Positions 8,443 to 17,954 are shown, counted from the first letter of the stretch. The stretch is 54,912 bases of DNA from M55B111 sp964614065 (GCA_964614065.1 CAZTJJ010000006.1:1-54912), one strand, 5' to 3'. A program made the numbers and translations. The notes: generated by a model from the letters alone, not told the origin.

Positions 8443-9261
8443 ATGAGCATAATGGATAAAATCAGGACGAAAAAGGAAGTCTTAATTATGGGAATCGTCA
8501 ATGTGACACCTGATTCCTTCTCTGACGGAGGAGTCTTTGCTGAGCGTGAAGACGCCGTTTCACATGGATTAGAACTTGAACAACAGGGAGCAGACATCAT
8601 TGATATCGGTGGGGAATCCACCAGACCCGGGGCAGCGGAAGTCCTTCTGGAGGAAGAAATCAGTAGAACTATCCCAGTAATCAAGAGTATTAGAGAGAAG
8701 ACTGACGTCGCAATCTCTATCGACACGTACAAATCGGAAGTAGCGAAACAAGCACTGGATGCGGGAGCAAATTTAATTAACGACATCAGCGCACTCAGGT
8801 TTGATCCCAAGTTAGGCAACGTCGCGGCAAAAAACGAGGTCCCCATCGTATTGATGCATATGCAAGGTACTCCTCAAACAATGCAAAAGAATCCAAAATA
8901 CGAAGATATAATTAGCGACATAATCGCTTTTTTCAAGGAAAGGATTAACGTAGCAACTAAATCGGGGATCGACGCAGAAAACATCATAGTGGACCCCGGG
9001 ATCGGATTTGGAAAGCGAACTGAACACAACTACGAAATATTGAGACGGCTAAACGAATTCCACGTATTAAACAAACCAATTTTACTTGGAACTTCGCGGA
9101 AATCTTTTATCGGCGATATACTTGATCTACCAGCAACAGAAAGATTAGAAGGTACAATCGCTAGTAATGTTGTTGGGATTTTGAAGGGCGCCAATATACT
9201 GAGAGTGCACGACGTACAAGAAGTTTACCGGGCAACTCAAGTAGCAATAAGATGCAAATAG
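8443..9261 (+). CDS. folP: Dihydropteroate synthase
   Basis: Folate-pathway enzyme joining 6-hydroxymethyl-7,8-dihydropterin pyrophosphate to p-aminobenzoate. The 272-residue TIM-barrel protein has all family blocks: MGIVNVTPDSFSDGG, DIGGESTRPGA, the SIDTYKSEVA segment, NDISA, VDPGIGFGK and the C-terminal LGTSRKSFIG that binds substrate. ATG 8443 is preceded by GGGGAGGAGGAG. No other folate gene is adjacent; it stands alone on the plus strand between the gap and the convergent hisS. Confidence 0.97.
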   Translation: MSIMDKIRTKKEVLIMGIVNVTPDSFSDGGVFAEREDAVSHGLELEQQGADIIDIGGESTRPGAAEVLLEEEISRTIPVIKSIREKTDVAISIDTYKSEVAKQALDAGANLINDISALRFDPKLGNVAAKNEVPIVLMHMQGTPQTMQKNPKYEDIISDIIAFFKERINVATKSGIDAENIIVDPGIGFGKRTEHNYEILRRLNEFHVLNKPILLGTSRKSFIGDILDLPATERLEGTIASNVVGILKGANILRVHDVQEVYRATQVAIRCK

Positions 9262-9269
9262 ACGGCTAT

Positions 9270-9298
9270 TTGAACTTAATATGCGGTATACTTATAAT
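9270..9298 (+). promoter_or_regulatory. Orphan consensus promoter antisense to hisS 3' end
   Basis: TTGAAC (9270-9275) and a perfect TATAAT (9293-9298) are spaced by 17 bases. The promoter sits just after the folP stop and points into the 3' end of the opposing hisS. No plus-strand gene follows for 4 kb, so a transcript would be a non-coding or antisense RNA. Confidence 0.45.
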
Positions 9299-9404
9299 GG
9301 AAACCTAAAAAACTGCAAAACTTACTCACGACACAAGCCGATCAAGAGAAGAACTATCTTCCGGACTCAATTACAAATCAAATATCTGGAAACGCTCTAT
9401 CAGA

Positions 9405-10670
9405 CTACCCATCCAACCTATCTTTGATCTCAGACTTATAGTTATCCAGGGAGACGTTCACCTGTTCACCGGTAACCATATCCCTCAGCGTTAACTCGTT
9501 CTGTTCGACCTCCCTAGGCCCGAGTATGGCTGTGTACGTTGCATCGTACCTGTCCGCGTAGCCTAGCTGGCCCTGAAGACTCTTATCCAAGTAATCTAGC
9601 TCAGTTGTAATATTTAGCTCTCTCAGTTCACGCTGAAGGCTCACCGCTATGCGCTTTGCCTGCTCATCAATAGTGGCTAGGTATAGGTCCAGTCCCTCCG
9701 GAGAATATTTTGACTCATTAAGTTGTTGTAATAATAGAACCAAGCGCTCAATTCCGCCCGCGAAACCCACTGCCGGTGTTGGATCACCACCGAAAAGTTC
9801 AACAAGTTCATCGTAACGACCGCCACCAACCAAAGCGTCCTGAGCTCCCAGATCACTAGAAAATACCTCGTAGACAGTCTTCGTATAATAGTCCAACCCT
9901 CTTACCAGGTTCGGGTTAATGTTGTACTCAAGGTCGAATTCGTCCAGATAAGATTTTACCCGGTCAAAGTGAGATCGACATTCAGAACAAAGATAATCCG
10001 TAATAATGGGACCACCCTGCACTACCTTCTGGCAGGTCTCGTTCTTACAATCAAGTATCCGTAAAGGATTTGTTTTCAATCTGGTTTGACAGTCGACACA
10101 TAACTTGTCTTCTCGAGGTTCTAAATATTCAGCTAACTCCTCCAAATAGTTCTCTCTGTCCGAAGGACAACCAATACTATTGATTGTTAACCCTATATCT
10201 TCCAGGCCCAGAGATTTCAACAAATCAACCGATAAAGCAATTAACTCAGCATCCAGAGCCGGGTCATCGGAACCAATAGCTTCAGCGCCGTATTGGTGAA
10301 ACTGCCTTGACCTCCCTTTCTGTGGCGACTCATATCGAAACATAGGGCCAAGGTAATACCACTTTGATAGCTCCTCTTTTCCGTAGACTTTGTGTTCCAG
10401 GAATGCCCTAACAACCGAGGCAGTATTCTCGGGGCGCAAGGTCATTGAGCGTCCACCTTTATCGTCAAAGGTATACATCTCTTTGGAGACCACATCCGTC
10501 TCTTCACCAACCCCACGAGCGAACACTTCAGTCTTTTCCATTATTGGCGTCCTAATTTCCCGGTAATTGTAAACAGACATAATTGATCTGACTTGTTGCT
10601 CGACAGCGTGCCAATAAGGTATTTCTTCAGGTAAAATATCGTTCAAACCTTTTGGAGCGTAATACTTCAT
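9405..10670 (-). CDS. hisS: Histidyl-tRNA synthetase
   Basis: Class II aminoacyl-tRNA synthetase charging tRNA-His. The 421 residues include TLRPENTASVVRAFLEHK, the motif 2 region MFRYESPQKGRSRQFHQYG, a Cys-containing insertion of the bacterial type (CVDC...CxxxxC...CSEC), the histidine-specific block GGGRYDELVELFGG and motif 3 GFAGGIERL. The C-terminal anticodon-binding domain is complete. Its ATG overlaps the ribH stop codon as ATGA, so it is the last gene of the ribE-ribBA-ribH-hisS operon. Confidence 0.97.
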   Translation of the reverse strand: MKYYAPKGLNDILPEEIPYWHAVEQQVRSIMSVYNYREIRTPIMEKTEVFARGVGEETDVVSKEMYTFDDKGGRSMTLRPENTASVVRAFLEHKVYGKEELSKWYYLGPMFRYESPQKGRSRQFHQYGAEAIGSDDPALDAELIALSVDLLKSLGLEDIGLTINSIGCPSDRENYLEELAEYLEPREDKLCVDCQTRLKTNPLRILDCKNETCQKVVQGGPIITDYLCSECRSHFDRVKSYLDEFDLEYNINPNLVRGLDYYTKTVYEVFSSDLGAQDALVGGGRYDELVELFGGDPTPAVGFAGGIERLVLLLQQLNESKYSPEGLDLYLATIDEQAKRIAVSLQRELRELNITTELDYLDKSLQGQLGYADRYDATYTAILGPREVEQNELTLRDMVTGEQVNVSLDNYKSEIKDRLDG

Positions 10671-11146
10671 TTGCCTTCCTCAGAAAGGGTCTTTTCCAAG
10701 TTAATCATCTCTATTAAAGACTCGGCCGCCTCATTTCCTTTATTACCCTGTTTCGCCCCAGACCTATCCATGGCTTGCTCCAGAGTATCGGCAGTAATTA
10801 GGCCAAAAGTGATCGGAGTTTCACTATCAAGGTTAAGATTGGCCAAACCCTTGGATGCCTGATTAGCGATATACTCAAAATGAGGGGTCTCACCTCTGAT
10901 GACTGCACCTAATGCAATTATTCCATCTACCTCCCCCAAACTCGCCATTTTCTTAACGCCTCGGGGAATCTCAAAAGCTCCAGGTACATATACAACGATA
11001 ACCTGGTCTGGGTTAACTCCCAACCTGGTCAACTTATCTTTCGCTCCAGACAGCAACTTATCAGTCACCAAACTGTTAAACCTCGCTAAGACTATTCCTA
11101 TCTTTAAGCCCGAACCGTCCAGCTCTCCTTCCAGTTGGTTATACAC
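10667..11146 (-). CDS. ribH: 6,7-dimethyl-8-ribityllumazine synthase
   Basis: Penultimate enzyme of riboflavin synthesis; condenses the ribitylaminouracil with 3,4-dihydroxy-2-butanone 4-phosphate. The 159 residues show IVLARFNSLVTDKLL, the YVPGAFEIP loop, GAVIRGETPHFEYIA and the conserved FGLITADT. The start is a GTG five bases after GAGGAGG. It lies 18 bases after ribBA and overlaps hisS by four bases. Confidence 0.96.
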   Translation of the reverse strand: MYNQLEGELDGSGLKIGIVLARFNSLVTDKLLSGAKDKLTRLGVNPDQVIVVYVPGAFEIPRGVKKMASLGEVDGIIALGAVIRGETPHFEYIANQASKGLANLNLDSETPITFGLITADTLEQAMDRSGAKQGNKGNEAAESLIEMINLEKTLSEEGK

Positions 11147-11164
11147 TATTACCTCCTCATCCCG

Positions 11165-12385
11165 TTAGTTCTCGTGACCATTGTCAAACTGAGCCATCTT
11201 ATGACCCATTTTTTCAACTTTGGTTTGAAGATATTTCTTATTGTGCTCGTTTGACTCTATCTCAATTGGAAGAGTTTCAGTAATATGCAGCCCGTAGCCT
11301 TCAAGGCCAACTACCTTACGAGGATTATTGGTAAGCAATCTAATCGAGCTAAGCCCTAAATCAGATAAAATCTGCGCTCCAAACCCGTAGTCACGAAGGT
11401 CTGCTTCGAACCCGAGTTCCTCGTTGGCTTCCACCGTATCCAGACCCTGATCTTGCAACTCGTAAGCACACACTTTATTACTCAGGCCTATACCTCTACC
11501 CTCCTGTCGCATGTAAACCAGCACGCCCTTCCCAGTATCTTCAATCATTCTCATTGCCTGGTGCAACTGATCTCCGCAGTCACATCTTTTCGAGCCAAAT
11601 ACATCTCCAGTAAGACATTCAGAATGTACTCTAACCAAAACATCCTTCTTTCCTTCGACTTGACCCTTGACCAACGCTACATGCTCGTCTTTATTGATCT
11701 CATCCAAGTAACTATAAATCTGGAAACTCCCGTATTTAGTTGGCAAATCAGCCTGACCAGTTTTCCTCACCAATTTTTCGTTTCTTTTCTTGTACTTAAT
11801 TAGATCCTCAATGGTTACGATCTTTAATCCATGTTCATCGGCAATATGCTTTAACTTCGGCAAACGAGCCATTGTACCGTCTTCATCCATTATCTCACAC
11901 AGAACTGCAGCCGGGTATAAATCAGCTAGTCTTGCTAAGTCAACCCCAGCTTCGGTATGGCCAGCTCTATGTAAAACTCCCCCTTGCTCAGCTTCTAAAG
12001 GAAACACGTGGCCCGGTCTAACCAAATCGCCGGGCCCTTTATCTTCATCGACCATCACTGATATGGTCTTCGCACGGTCATAAGCTGAAATACCCGTGGA
12101 GATACCGTCTTTCGCGTCAACTGAAACCGTAAACTGGGTGCCATGATGAGAGGTATTTTCACTGACCATCGACTCTAATTTCAACTTCTTCAACCTATGG
12201 GCTTCCATAGGCATACAGACAAGGCCCCTACCTTCCTTGGCCATGAAGTTAATATCATCCGGCTGCACCTTCTCCGCTGCCATCACAAAATCCCCTTCGT
12301 TTTCACGGTCTTCGTCGTCTACGACAATGACAATTCGCCCTTCTTTTATCTCTTCTATAGCTCCCTCAATGGAATCGAGGCTCAT
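11165..12385 (-). CDS. ribBA: Bifunctional DHBP synthase / GTP cyclohydrolase II
   Basis: Supplies both precursors of riboflavin. The N-terminal half (about 1-200) is 3,4-dihydroxy-2-butanone 4-phosphate synthase with DDEDRENEGDFV and GHTEAGVDLARLA. The C-terminal half is GTP cyclohydrolase II with the zinc-site VHSECLTGDVFGSKRCDCG and RQEGRGIGL. The full fusion length of 406 residues is retained. ATG 12385 is preceded by GGGAGTG. ribD, needed for the deaminase/reductase steps, is not in this window. Confidence 0.97.
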   Translation of the reverse strand: MSLDSIEGAIEEIKEGRIVIVVDDEDRENEGDFVMAAEKVQPDDINFMAKEGRGLVCMPMEAHRLKKLKLESMVSENTSHHGTQFTVSVDAKDGISTGISAYDRAKTISVMVDEDKGPGDLVRPGHVFPLEAEQGGVLHRAGHTEAGVDLARLADLYPAAVLCEIMDEDGTMARLPKLKHIADEHGLKIVTIEDLIKYKKRNEKLVRKTGQADLPTKYGSFQIYSYLDEINKDEHVALVKGQVEGKKDVLVRVHSECLTGDVFGSKRCDCGDQLHQAMRMIEDTGKGVLVYMRQEGRGIGLSNKVCAYELQDQGLDTVEANEELGFEADLRDYGFGAQILSDLGLSSIRLLTNNPRKVVGLEGYGLHITETLPIEIESNEHNKKYLQTKVEKMGHKMAQFDNGHEN

Positions 12386-12407
12386 GTTTATTCACTCCCA
12401 TAAATTT

Positions 12408-13004
12408 CTAACTTGAATCGACGCTCCTGTTTACATATTTGGCCAGGATGTCAAATTCCAGATTAACTTTTGAACCCCCACGAACAAACTGAAGCGTCGT
12501 ATTATTATAAGTATGGGGGATTACCGACACAGTAAATGACCCCCCCGAGACCTGATAGGGGGTCAAGCTAATCCCATCAACTGCTACCGACCCTTTGTCG
12601 ACCAAAAACTTACCGTATTTCCTAGAAGTTACAAGCCGTACCATGTGATTATCTTTTCTTTTTTGAATCTTCGCGATTTTACCCATAGTATCCACGTGCC
12701 CCTGTACGATATGCCCATCCAACCTACCGCTAAACTCGTCAATTTTTAGAGGAAGTTCAAGGTTTACCTTCTTACCGGGACGAAGCAGACCGATGTTTGT
12801 CCTTTTCTTCGTCTCTTCGGAGATGTCTACAGAGAACCGCTGTTCATCGTAATGCAAACTTACGATGGTAAGACAAACCCCATTAACCGACACACTTCCA
12901 CCAATTTCAACTTGCTCTGAGTAGTCATCTGGGAGAGAGAATAAAAATTTGCCGCCCTTGGAGCTAACAAATTCCCCCACGCTGTCGATAATTCCAGTAA
13001 ACAT
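12408..13004 (-). CDS. ribE: Riboflavin synthase alpha subunit
   Basis: Last step of riboflavin synthesis, the dismutation of two lumazine molecules. The 198-residue protein has two tandem lumazine-binding barrels; the first starts MFTGIIDSVGEF and the second is marked by DGHIVQGHVDTMG. I chose ATG 13004 because MFTGII is the invariant family start; the in-frame TTG at 13010 would add two residues. No clear ribosome-binding site precedes it. As first gene of the rib operon it might have been expected to follow an FMN riboswitch, but none is visible upstream. Confidence 0.95.
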   Translation of the reverse strand: MFTGIIDSVGEFVSSKGGKFLFSLPDDYSEQVEIGGSVSVNGVCLTIVSLHYDEQRFSVDISEETKKRTNIGLLRPGKKVNLELPLKIDEFSGRLDGHIVQGHVDTMGKIAKIQKRKDNHMVRLVTSRKYGKFLVDKGSVAVDGISLTPYQVSGGSFTVSVIPHTYNNTTLQFVRGGSKVNLEFDILAKYVNRSVDSS

Positions 13005-13174
13005 ATTCAAAGATGGGGCACACTTCTAAGTATGAAATTATTGCAAATCATGAATTATCTAAAACTCTGAAGTCCAACTCTTCGACTTCCAAATTAGTGT
13101 ACCTGACACCTTTCACACTTGCAACTGATTCAAGATTCATTGATGCCACAGAAACTTTCGGAGTAGCCCATCAA

Positions 13175-13203
13175 TTGAAATGAAGGCCCGTTTTAGTTAA
13201 AAT
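13175..13203 (+). promoter_or_regulatory. Promoter for the yidC operon
   Basis: TTGAAA (13175-13180) and TAAAAT (13198-13203) are separated by 17 bases and lie about 40 bases before the yidC start. It would drive yidC-jag-mnmE-sigma and possibly the small gene that follows. Confidence 0.6.
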
Positions 13204-13241
13204 CCATTCGACCTTTACCTGCACCAAGAGGAGGAGTGTGT

Positions 13242-14834
13242 TTGAATTTTTTTTCGATAACATATAAATCAGGCAGACATTTTGTTTTTATTTTGGCTTT
13301 GGCGTTGATAATTAGCATAACTTTGACTTTCACTCTCTTCGCAACAGCATCCAGTCAACACAAGAAACCGATCGATGTAATTTTCAGCGAACAACAAGGA
13401 ACGGTAAGAGTAAAAACAGAGCTGGCTGATTATCTATTTTCCACAACCGGCGGAAATCTTCAAAGTATATTTATTCATTTTTCTTCATTCAGAACAAGTA
13501 CGGCGGAAGTGGTACCAGGTATTACGATAAACCCCAACACTCTCAAAACATCTTACCTTCAAGACACTCATTTTCCAGGAGAGCTAAAGATAAAGGGTGA
13601 ATCGGACAAGGATTTCAAGTACAAACCAATAATTCCAGAAGACACTCACTACGATAAACTATCTGTAACTTTTGCCCACGACCAGGATGGGATTACCATC
13701 AGGAAGAGGTACACATTATTCAACGATTCCAATTATACTTTCGGTCTGGACGTCACAATCAATAACCAAACCGGTCAGGAACTAAATCTATCAGAGAACA
13801 CTATCTTGTATCTGGCTTCCAGAGCGAAAGCTCCTGAAAGCGACAAGATCTCTTACTTGACTGATCCTACGGCAAAATTCATATTTGACGGTGCAGTGAG
13901 TAATGGTAAACTTGCAAGAAACTCCTATAGCAAATTTGACGGAGTGGGTCTTGTTGGGAAAAATCTTGTACTATTTCTGAAAACGGGAACCCCATATCAA
14001 CCCCTCGAAAACACTAAGGACTATGATGTTTCTCCTTATGTAGCCCAGGGAAGCGTAGGGGTCAACCTCTTTCATGCACCCTTAGAAGCAGAAAGTTCCA
14101 AGGATTTTTCCTTTTCAGTCTATGGTGGCCGACGTCGACACGTACTTCTCTCAAACGTGGGGCTAGAGGAAATAGACGACACAGGCTTCTTCAGCAAACT
14201 ATTAGTCCCCGTTATACAGTTCTTAAATCAACTCTATAAGCTCACCGGGAATTACGCGTGGGCGATAATTCTGTTTACTGTATTGATCAGGGTCCTGTTA
14301 TACCCATTAATGCGCAATATGTACCGTTCTATGGCCAAAATGCAGGAACTTCAGCCAAAAATCAAGGAAATCCAAAACAAATACGACGACCGCGAGAAGC
14401 AGCAAAAAAAGATGATGGCGCTTTACAAAGAAGAAAATGTAAACCCAATGGGTGGTTGCCTGCCCATGTTTATTCAATTACCTATACTCATTTTACTTTG
14501 GCGAGCGATTATGTACAGCGCCGAAGCAATTCATCTGTCCCCTGGGTTTCTATGGCTAAACGACTTGAGCCTGGCTGACCCGTATTACATCCTGGTCGTA
14601 TTGACAGTGGCTACAATGATAATTCAACAACAAATGATGCAGACGCCGGGAGGTGGAGGGAGCCAGAACAAGATAATGAGCTATGGTTTTCCCTTATTTA
14701 TGGGGATCTTTCTTCGCGATTTTCCTGCCGGCTTATGGTTATATTACTTTCTTACCCAAATATTTATGATAGGCCAACAATCCTTTATTAACTGGGAAAT
14801 GGAGCGGGCAGAGACGGAAAAGAACGAAGGTTAA
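13242..14834 (+). CDS. yidC: Membrane protein insertase YidC
   Basis: Inserts and folds inner-membrane proteins, alone or with the Sec translocon. The 530-residue protein is of the diderm type: one N-terminal membrane helix (about 12-35), a large periplasmic beta domain up to about residue 340, then the conserved Oxa1 domain with five helices. That domain has MRNMYRSMAKMQELQPKIKE, NPMGGCLPMFIQLP and the C-terminal YYFLTQIFMIGQQ. The preferred start is TTG 13242, about six bases after GAGGAGGAG; GTG 13236 lies in that site. jag and mnmE follow directly, a widespread order, but the usual upstream rpmH-rnpA is missing. Confidence 0.95.
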   Translation: MNFFSITYKSGRHFVFILALALIISITLTFTLFATASSQHKKPIDVIFSEQQGTVRVKTELADYLFSTTGGNLQSIFIHFSSFRTSTAEVVPGITINPNTLKTSYLQDTHFPGELKIKGESDKDFKYKPIIPEDTHYDKLSVTFAHDQDGITIRKRYTLFNDSNYTFGLDVTINNQTGQELNLSENTILYLASRAKAPESDKISYLTDPTAKFIFDGAVSNGKLARNSYSKFDGVGLVGKNLVLFLKTGTPYQPLENTKDYDVSPYVAQGSVGVNLFHAPLEAESSKDFSFSVYGGRRRHVLLSNVGLEEIDDTGFFSKLLVPVIQFLNQLYKLTGNYAWAIILFTVLIRVLLYPLMRNMYRSMAKMQELQPKIKEIQNKYDDREKQQKKMMALYKEENVNPMGGCLPMFIQLPILILLWRAIMYSAEAIHLSPGFLWLNDLSLADPYYILVVLTVATMIIQQQMMQTPGGGGSQNKIMSYGFPLFMGIFLRDFPAGLWLYYFLTQIFMIGQQSFINWEMERAETEKNEG

Positions 14835-14837
14835 TTG

Positions 14838-15302
14838 ATGAGCAAAAGCAATGGCGAAACCGAAACTGCCGTACTCCGGTATATTGAAAGTTTCTTTAAC
14901 ATACTGGGTGAACATCCAACCTTAAAAATAGAATACAAAACAAAGGACGAAATATATTTATACTTGCAGGGTCAATCGAGCTTTTTATCCGAAGACAAAG
15001 AAACTTTGGCAGACGAACTGGGAACGCTGGCTGAAGTCTTTATTAACCGACGATTTCATACGGACAAAGAAGTACAAATTGATATCAATGGCGTCAAGCT
15101 AAGCAAGCGAAAAAAACTCGAGAAATTTGCTCTCGATGCAGCGCAGAAAGCAAAGCAAAGCAAGAGAAAGATACGGTTAAATCCAATGACTCCCGAGGAA
15201 AGGAAATGGATCCATATATCTCTGGCAAATGTAGAGGGGGTTGAAACTTATAGCGTCAACGAGGGCGCAGAGCGTCGGGTCATCATCAAACCAACCGACT
15301 AA
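14838..15302 (+). CDS. jag: Jag/KhpB-type KH-R3H RNA-binding protein
   Basis: A 154-residue cytosolic RNA-binding protein. The first part is a KH-like domain and the C-terminal part an R3H domain, with the Arg-x3-His signature visible as RKWIH in MTPEERKWIHISLANVEG. It lacks the separate N-terminal Jag_N domain of many homologues. ATG 14838 follows the yidC stop by three bases, with GAAGG at good spacing; mnmE begins one base after its stop. In Firmicutes the equivalent protein is linked to sRNA binding and cell-envelope control; the role here is inferred from family and context. Confidence 0.88.
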   Translation: MSKSNGETETAVLRYIESFFNILGEHPTLKIEYKTKDEIYLYLQGQSSFLSEDKETLADELGTLAEVFINRRFHTDKEVQIDINGVKLSKRKKLEKFALDAAQKAKQSKRKIRLNPMTPEERKWIHISLANVEGVETYSVNEGAERRVIIKPTD

Positions 15303-15303
15303 C

Positions 15304-16695
15304 ATGTACAAAGGGGACACTATATCCGCGATTTCCACCCCACTGGGAAAAAGCGGTATCGGTATTGTCAGGGTATCCGGTCCGGATTCAATAATGATCG
15401 CAAACAGGTTATTTTCCTCTCCCCACGAGACAGACTTAAGCAAAGTCAAATCTCACACCATCCATTATGGCTTTATCCGCAACCCGGAAAACGGGAAGAA
15501 AGTAGACGAGGTATTGGTCTCCATCATGAAATCTCCCAAAACCTACACTCGCGAAGATATAGCTGAGATCAACTGTCATGGAGGGATCGTCCCACTAAGA
15601 AAAACACTGGAACTTACTTTTGGTCAGGGAGCTCGCCCTGCCGAACCCGGAGAATTCACTAAACGGGCGTTTTTGAACGGGAGGATTACCCTGGATCAGG
15701 CAAAATCGGTCAAAGACCTTATCGACTCGAAAACACAGTTGTCCCTGGAACTGGCAGTCAAAAAGCTGGAAGGAAAATTCTCCAAATTCTTATCCGAGAT
15801 GAGAGACGAACTTACCTCTATCCTGGCGAAAATTGATGTCGCAATTGACTTCCCTGACTACCAGGAATCCGTGTTAAGCGATGAAGAGTTAAGAAAAAAA
15901 CTATCCAATGCAAAAGGCCGAATCAATCGTTTCCTGGATAAAAGCAAGGACGGCAAGATTTTAAAAGAGGGACACAAAACGGCGATAGTCGGTCGTCCTA
16001 ACGTAGGCAAATCTACCTTATTAAACAAGCTCCTTAAGGAAGAACGCGCAATAGTCAGCACCACTCCAGGTACGACCAGAGATGTTATTGAAGAGGAGAT
16101 AGAGATCAACGGCATTCCCCTTTTAGTAACGGATACAGCAGGAATTCGTCACCCAGAAAACGAAGTCGAGAAACTCGGAGTAAGCAGGGCGAAAGAGCAA
16201 GGCAAAAACGCAGACATTTCACTTTTCCTGATTGACATCACCGAGGAGCTGCAGGCGGAGGACTTGGAAATTGCGGATGAACTCGACCCGAACAAAACAA
16301 TTATCATCTTAAACAAGGCAGACCTTGAAGAAAACTTGTCTAAACAGTCTATTGCTGATACAATGGGAAACAACTGGGTTGACATAATTCCCCTCTCGGC
16401 AAAGAAAGGCTCCGGTCTCGATTCCCTGGAAGAAACGATTACCCAGTCAATCTGGGGTGGCCGGGTGAAAAAAGACGAGAGTATCATCTTGCTTGATGTT
16501 AAGGAGAAAAACTTACTTAAGCAAGCCAAAGAGGATCTAGAGGAGGCACTTACTAGCCTGGACGAAGGAAGGCCTGTTGAACTTGTAGAAGTCCATGTTA
16601 GAAGCGCCAGAGAGAAATTGGGTGAATTGCTTGGGGAAGACTTACCCGAGCAAATACTCGACAAAGTCTTCTCGGACTTTTGTGTAGGAAAATGA
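15304..16695 (+). CDS. mnmE: tRNA modification GTPase MnmE
   Basis: With MnmG it modifies the wobble uridine of certain tRNAs. The 463-residue protein has the folate-binding N-domain (starting MYKGDTISAISTPLG), the helical domain, an inserted G domain with GRPNVGKST, DTAGIR and NKADL, and the invariant C-terminal FCVGK. I placed the start at ATG 15304, one base after the jag stop; earlier in-frame codons overlap jag. mnmG is not adjacent. Confidence 0.97.
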   Translation: MYKGDTISAISTPLGKSGIGIVRVSGPDSIMIANRLFSSPHETDLSKVKSHTIHYGFIRNPENGKKVDEVLVSIMKSPKTYTREDIAEINCHGGIVPLRKTLELTFGQGARPAEPGEFTKRAFLNGRITLDQAKSVKDLIDSKTQLSLELAVKKLEGKFSKFLSEMRDELTSILAKIDVAIDFPDYQESVLSDEELRKKLSNAKGRINRFLDKSKDGKILKEGHKTAIVGRPNVGKSTLLNKLLKEERAIVSTTPGTTRDVIEEEIEINGIPLLVTDTAGIRHPENEVEKLGVSRAKEQGKNADISLFLIDITEELQAEDLEIADELDPNKTIIILNKADLEENLSKQSIADTMGNNWVDIIPLSAKKGSGLDSLEETITQSIWGGRVKKDESIILLDVKEKNLLKQAKEDLEEALTSLDEGRPVELVEVHVRSAREKLGELLGEDLPEQILDKVFSDFCVGK

Positions 16696-16711
16696 TCAAA
16701 GGGGATTACAG

Positions 16712-17491
16712 ATGAAAAAATCCAAACAAACGAACGAAGAAATTCTCAGTGAGATAAACAAACTACAGGACGAAAATAAGGAAGAAGTAGAAGATGTATC
16801 GAATCTAAAAGAGAAACTGATAGAGAAAAACATACCTTTAGTTAAATCTATCGCCGGAGATTTCTCCCATTCCGGCATTGATTACGAGGATTTAACCCAA
16901 GCCGGCTACATAGGGTTATTAAACGCGGTAGAAAACTTCGACCTGGGAAGAAATACCAAGCTCAGTACCTATGCAACACACCTTATTAAAGGAGAGATTC
17001 GCCACTACATAAGAGACAACCAACCGCAGGTACATATACCACAATGGATCAAGCGGCTAAATAGAAAAGTCGCAAAAGCAGAAGAAAAGATTTACAAAGA
17101 TACTGGGGAATTCCCCACCGTCGGCGAGCTCTCGGAAGAGCTCAATATCGAGGAAGATGGAATCAGGGAAGTGCTAAAAGCAAGAGACTCAATGAACTAC
17201 ATCTCGATAGACCGTGAAAGAAGAGAATCCGACCCCCGGCCTGAGTTTATCGACTACGAAAAAATCAAAAGCAAACATAAAGAAAAGTTGCCTCTCGAGT
17301 TCCGTGTACGAATAGCAGAAGCGATCGATAAGCTGACTGAGGTACAAAAACAGGTAGTAAACGGCATATTCTACCAAGAGCACACTCAAGAAGAAGTTGG
17401 TAAGCAAATTGGCACCTCTCAGCGTCAGGTATCGAGAATCAAACAGAGATTACTGGAAGAACTAAAAGGACATCTGGAGGAAGACGATTAA
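16712..17491 (+). CDS. Alternative sigma factor, SigB/SigF/SigG-like
   Basis: A 259-residue group 3 sigma-70 family factor. Region 2 contains LVKSIAGDFS, DYEDLTQAGYIGLLNAVENF and STYATHLIKGEIRHYIRD. Region 3 follows with FPTVGELSEELNIEE. Region 4 has LTEVQKQVV and a helix-turn-helix HTQEEVGKQIGTSQRQVSRI. It lies 16 bases after mnmE with GGGG before its ATG, so it appears to belong to the yidC operon. The promoter set it reads cannot be told from sequence. No anti-sigma gene of a recognised family is next to it. Confidence 0.9.
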   Translation: MKKSKQTNEEILSEINKLQDENKEEVEDVSNLKEKLIEKNIPLVKSIAGDFSHSGIDYEDLTQAGYIGLLNAVENFDLGRNTKLSTYATHLIKGEIRHYIRDNQPQVHIPQWIKRLNRKVAKAEEKIYKDTGEFPTVGELSEELNIEEDGIREVLKARDSMNYISIDRERRESDPRPEFIDYEKIKSKHKEKLPLEFRVRIAEAIDKLTEVQKQVVNGIFYQEHTQEEVGKQIGTSQRQVSRIKQRLLEELKGHLEEDD

Positions 17492-17526
17492 CATCCATTC
17501 GAAAGATTGCAACAGGTCATTTCGAA

Positions 17527-17799
17527 ATGAATGAATTACTTGAAAGCATAGAAAAAATCGAGACAATAAATCAACTAATTGAAGAACTCCAAACAAGCCT
17601 GAAGTTACTCGAACGTGGCAAAGCGGTAGATGCCCTCGAGTCTGTAAAGACTACAGAAACAGAAATTCAGGAGCTAATCTCTGACTTCAATCAACTAAAG
17701 CAAAAAGGGGGGAACTCTGTAAATATCGAGAACAATTTATCGCAGGCACTAGATCAACTTAATTGGGTTGAGGAAAATGCAGACCTTTTAGGTAAATAG
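17527..17799 (+). CDS. Small helical protein of unknown function
   Basis: A 90-residue protein made almost entirely of predicted amphipathic helix with heptad-like Leu/Ile spacing (ELLESIEKIETINQLIEELQ-type start), consistent with a coiled-coil bundle. It has no Cys, no signal peptide and no membrane segment. It starts 35 bases after the sigma factor gene in the same direction with a poor ribosome-binding site. The position suggests a regulator or partner of the sigma factor, but that is inference only. Confidence 0.55.
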   Translation: MNELLESIEKIETINQLIEELQTSLKLLERGKAVDALESVKTTETEIQELISDFNQLKQKGGNSVNIENNLSQALDQLNWVEENADLLGK

Positions 17800-17954
17800 T
17801 GGAAATACCCTCAAAATAACTTTCTCAATTTAACCTACTTTATAGACTGGCTCCAACAGCTCTACTATTATTAAAGCAGAATTTTTTATTGTGTGATCAG
17901 TCTAGTTACAACAAAACCGAGTCGTTGATCCAAAAGTTATTAGGGGGAGGTAAA

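Noticed and set aside
13005..13241. FMN riboswitch upstream of the rib operon
   Set aside because: No AGGG...CCTACCGGCGGT-type conserved segments are present on the minus strand before ribE.
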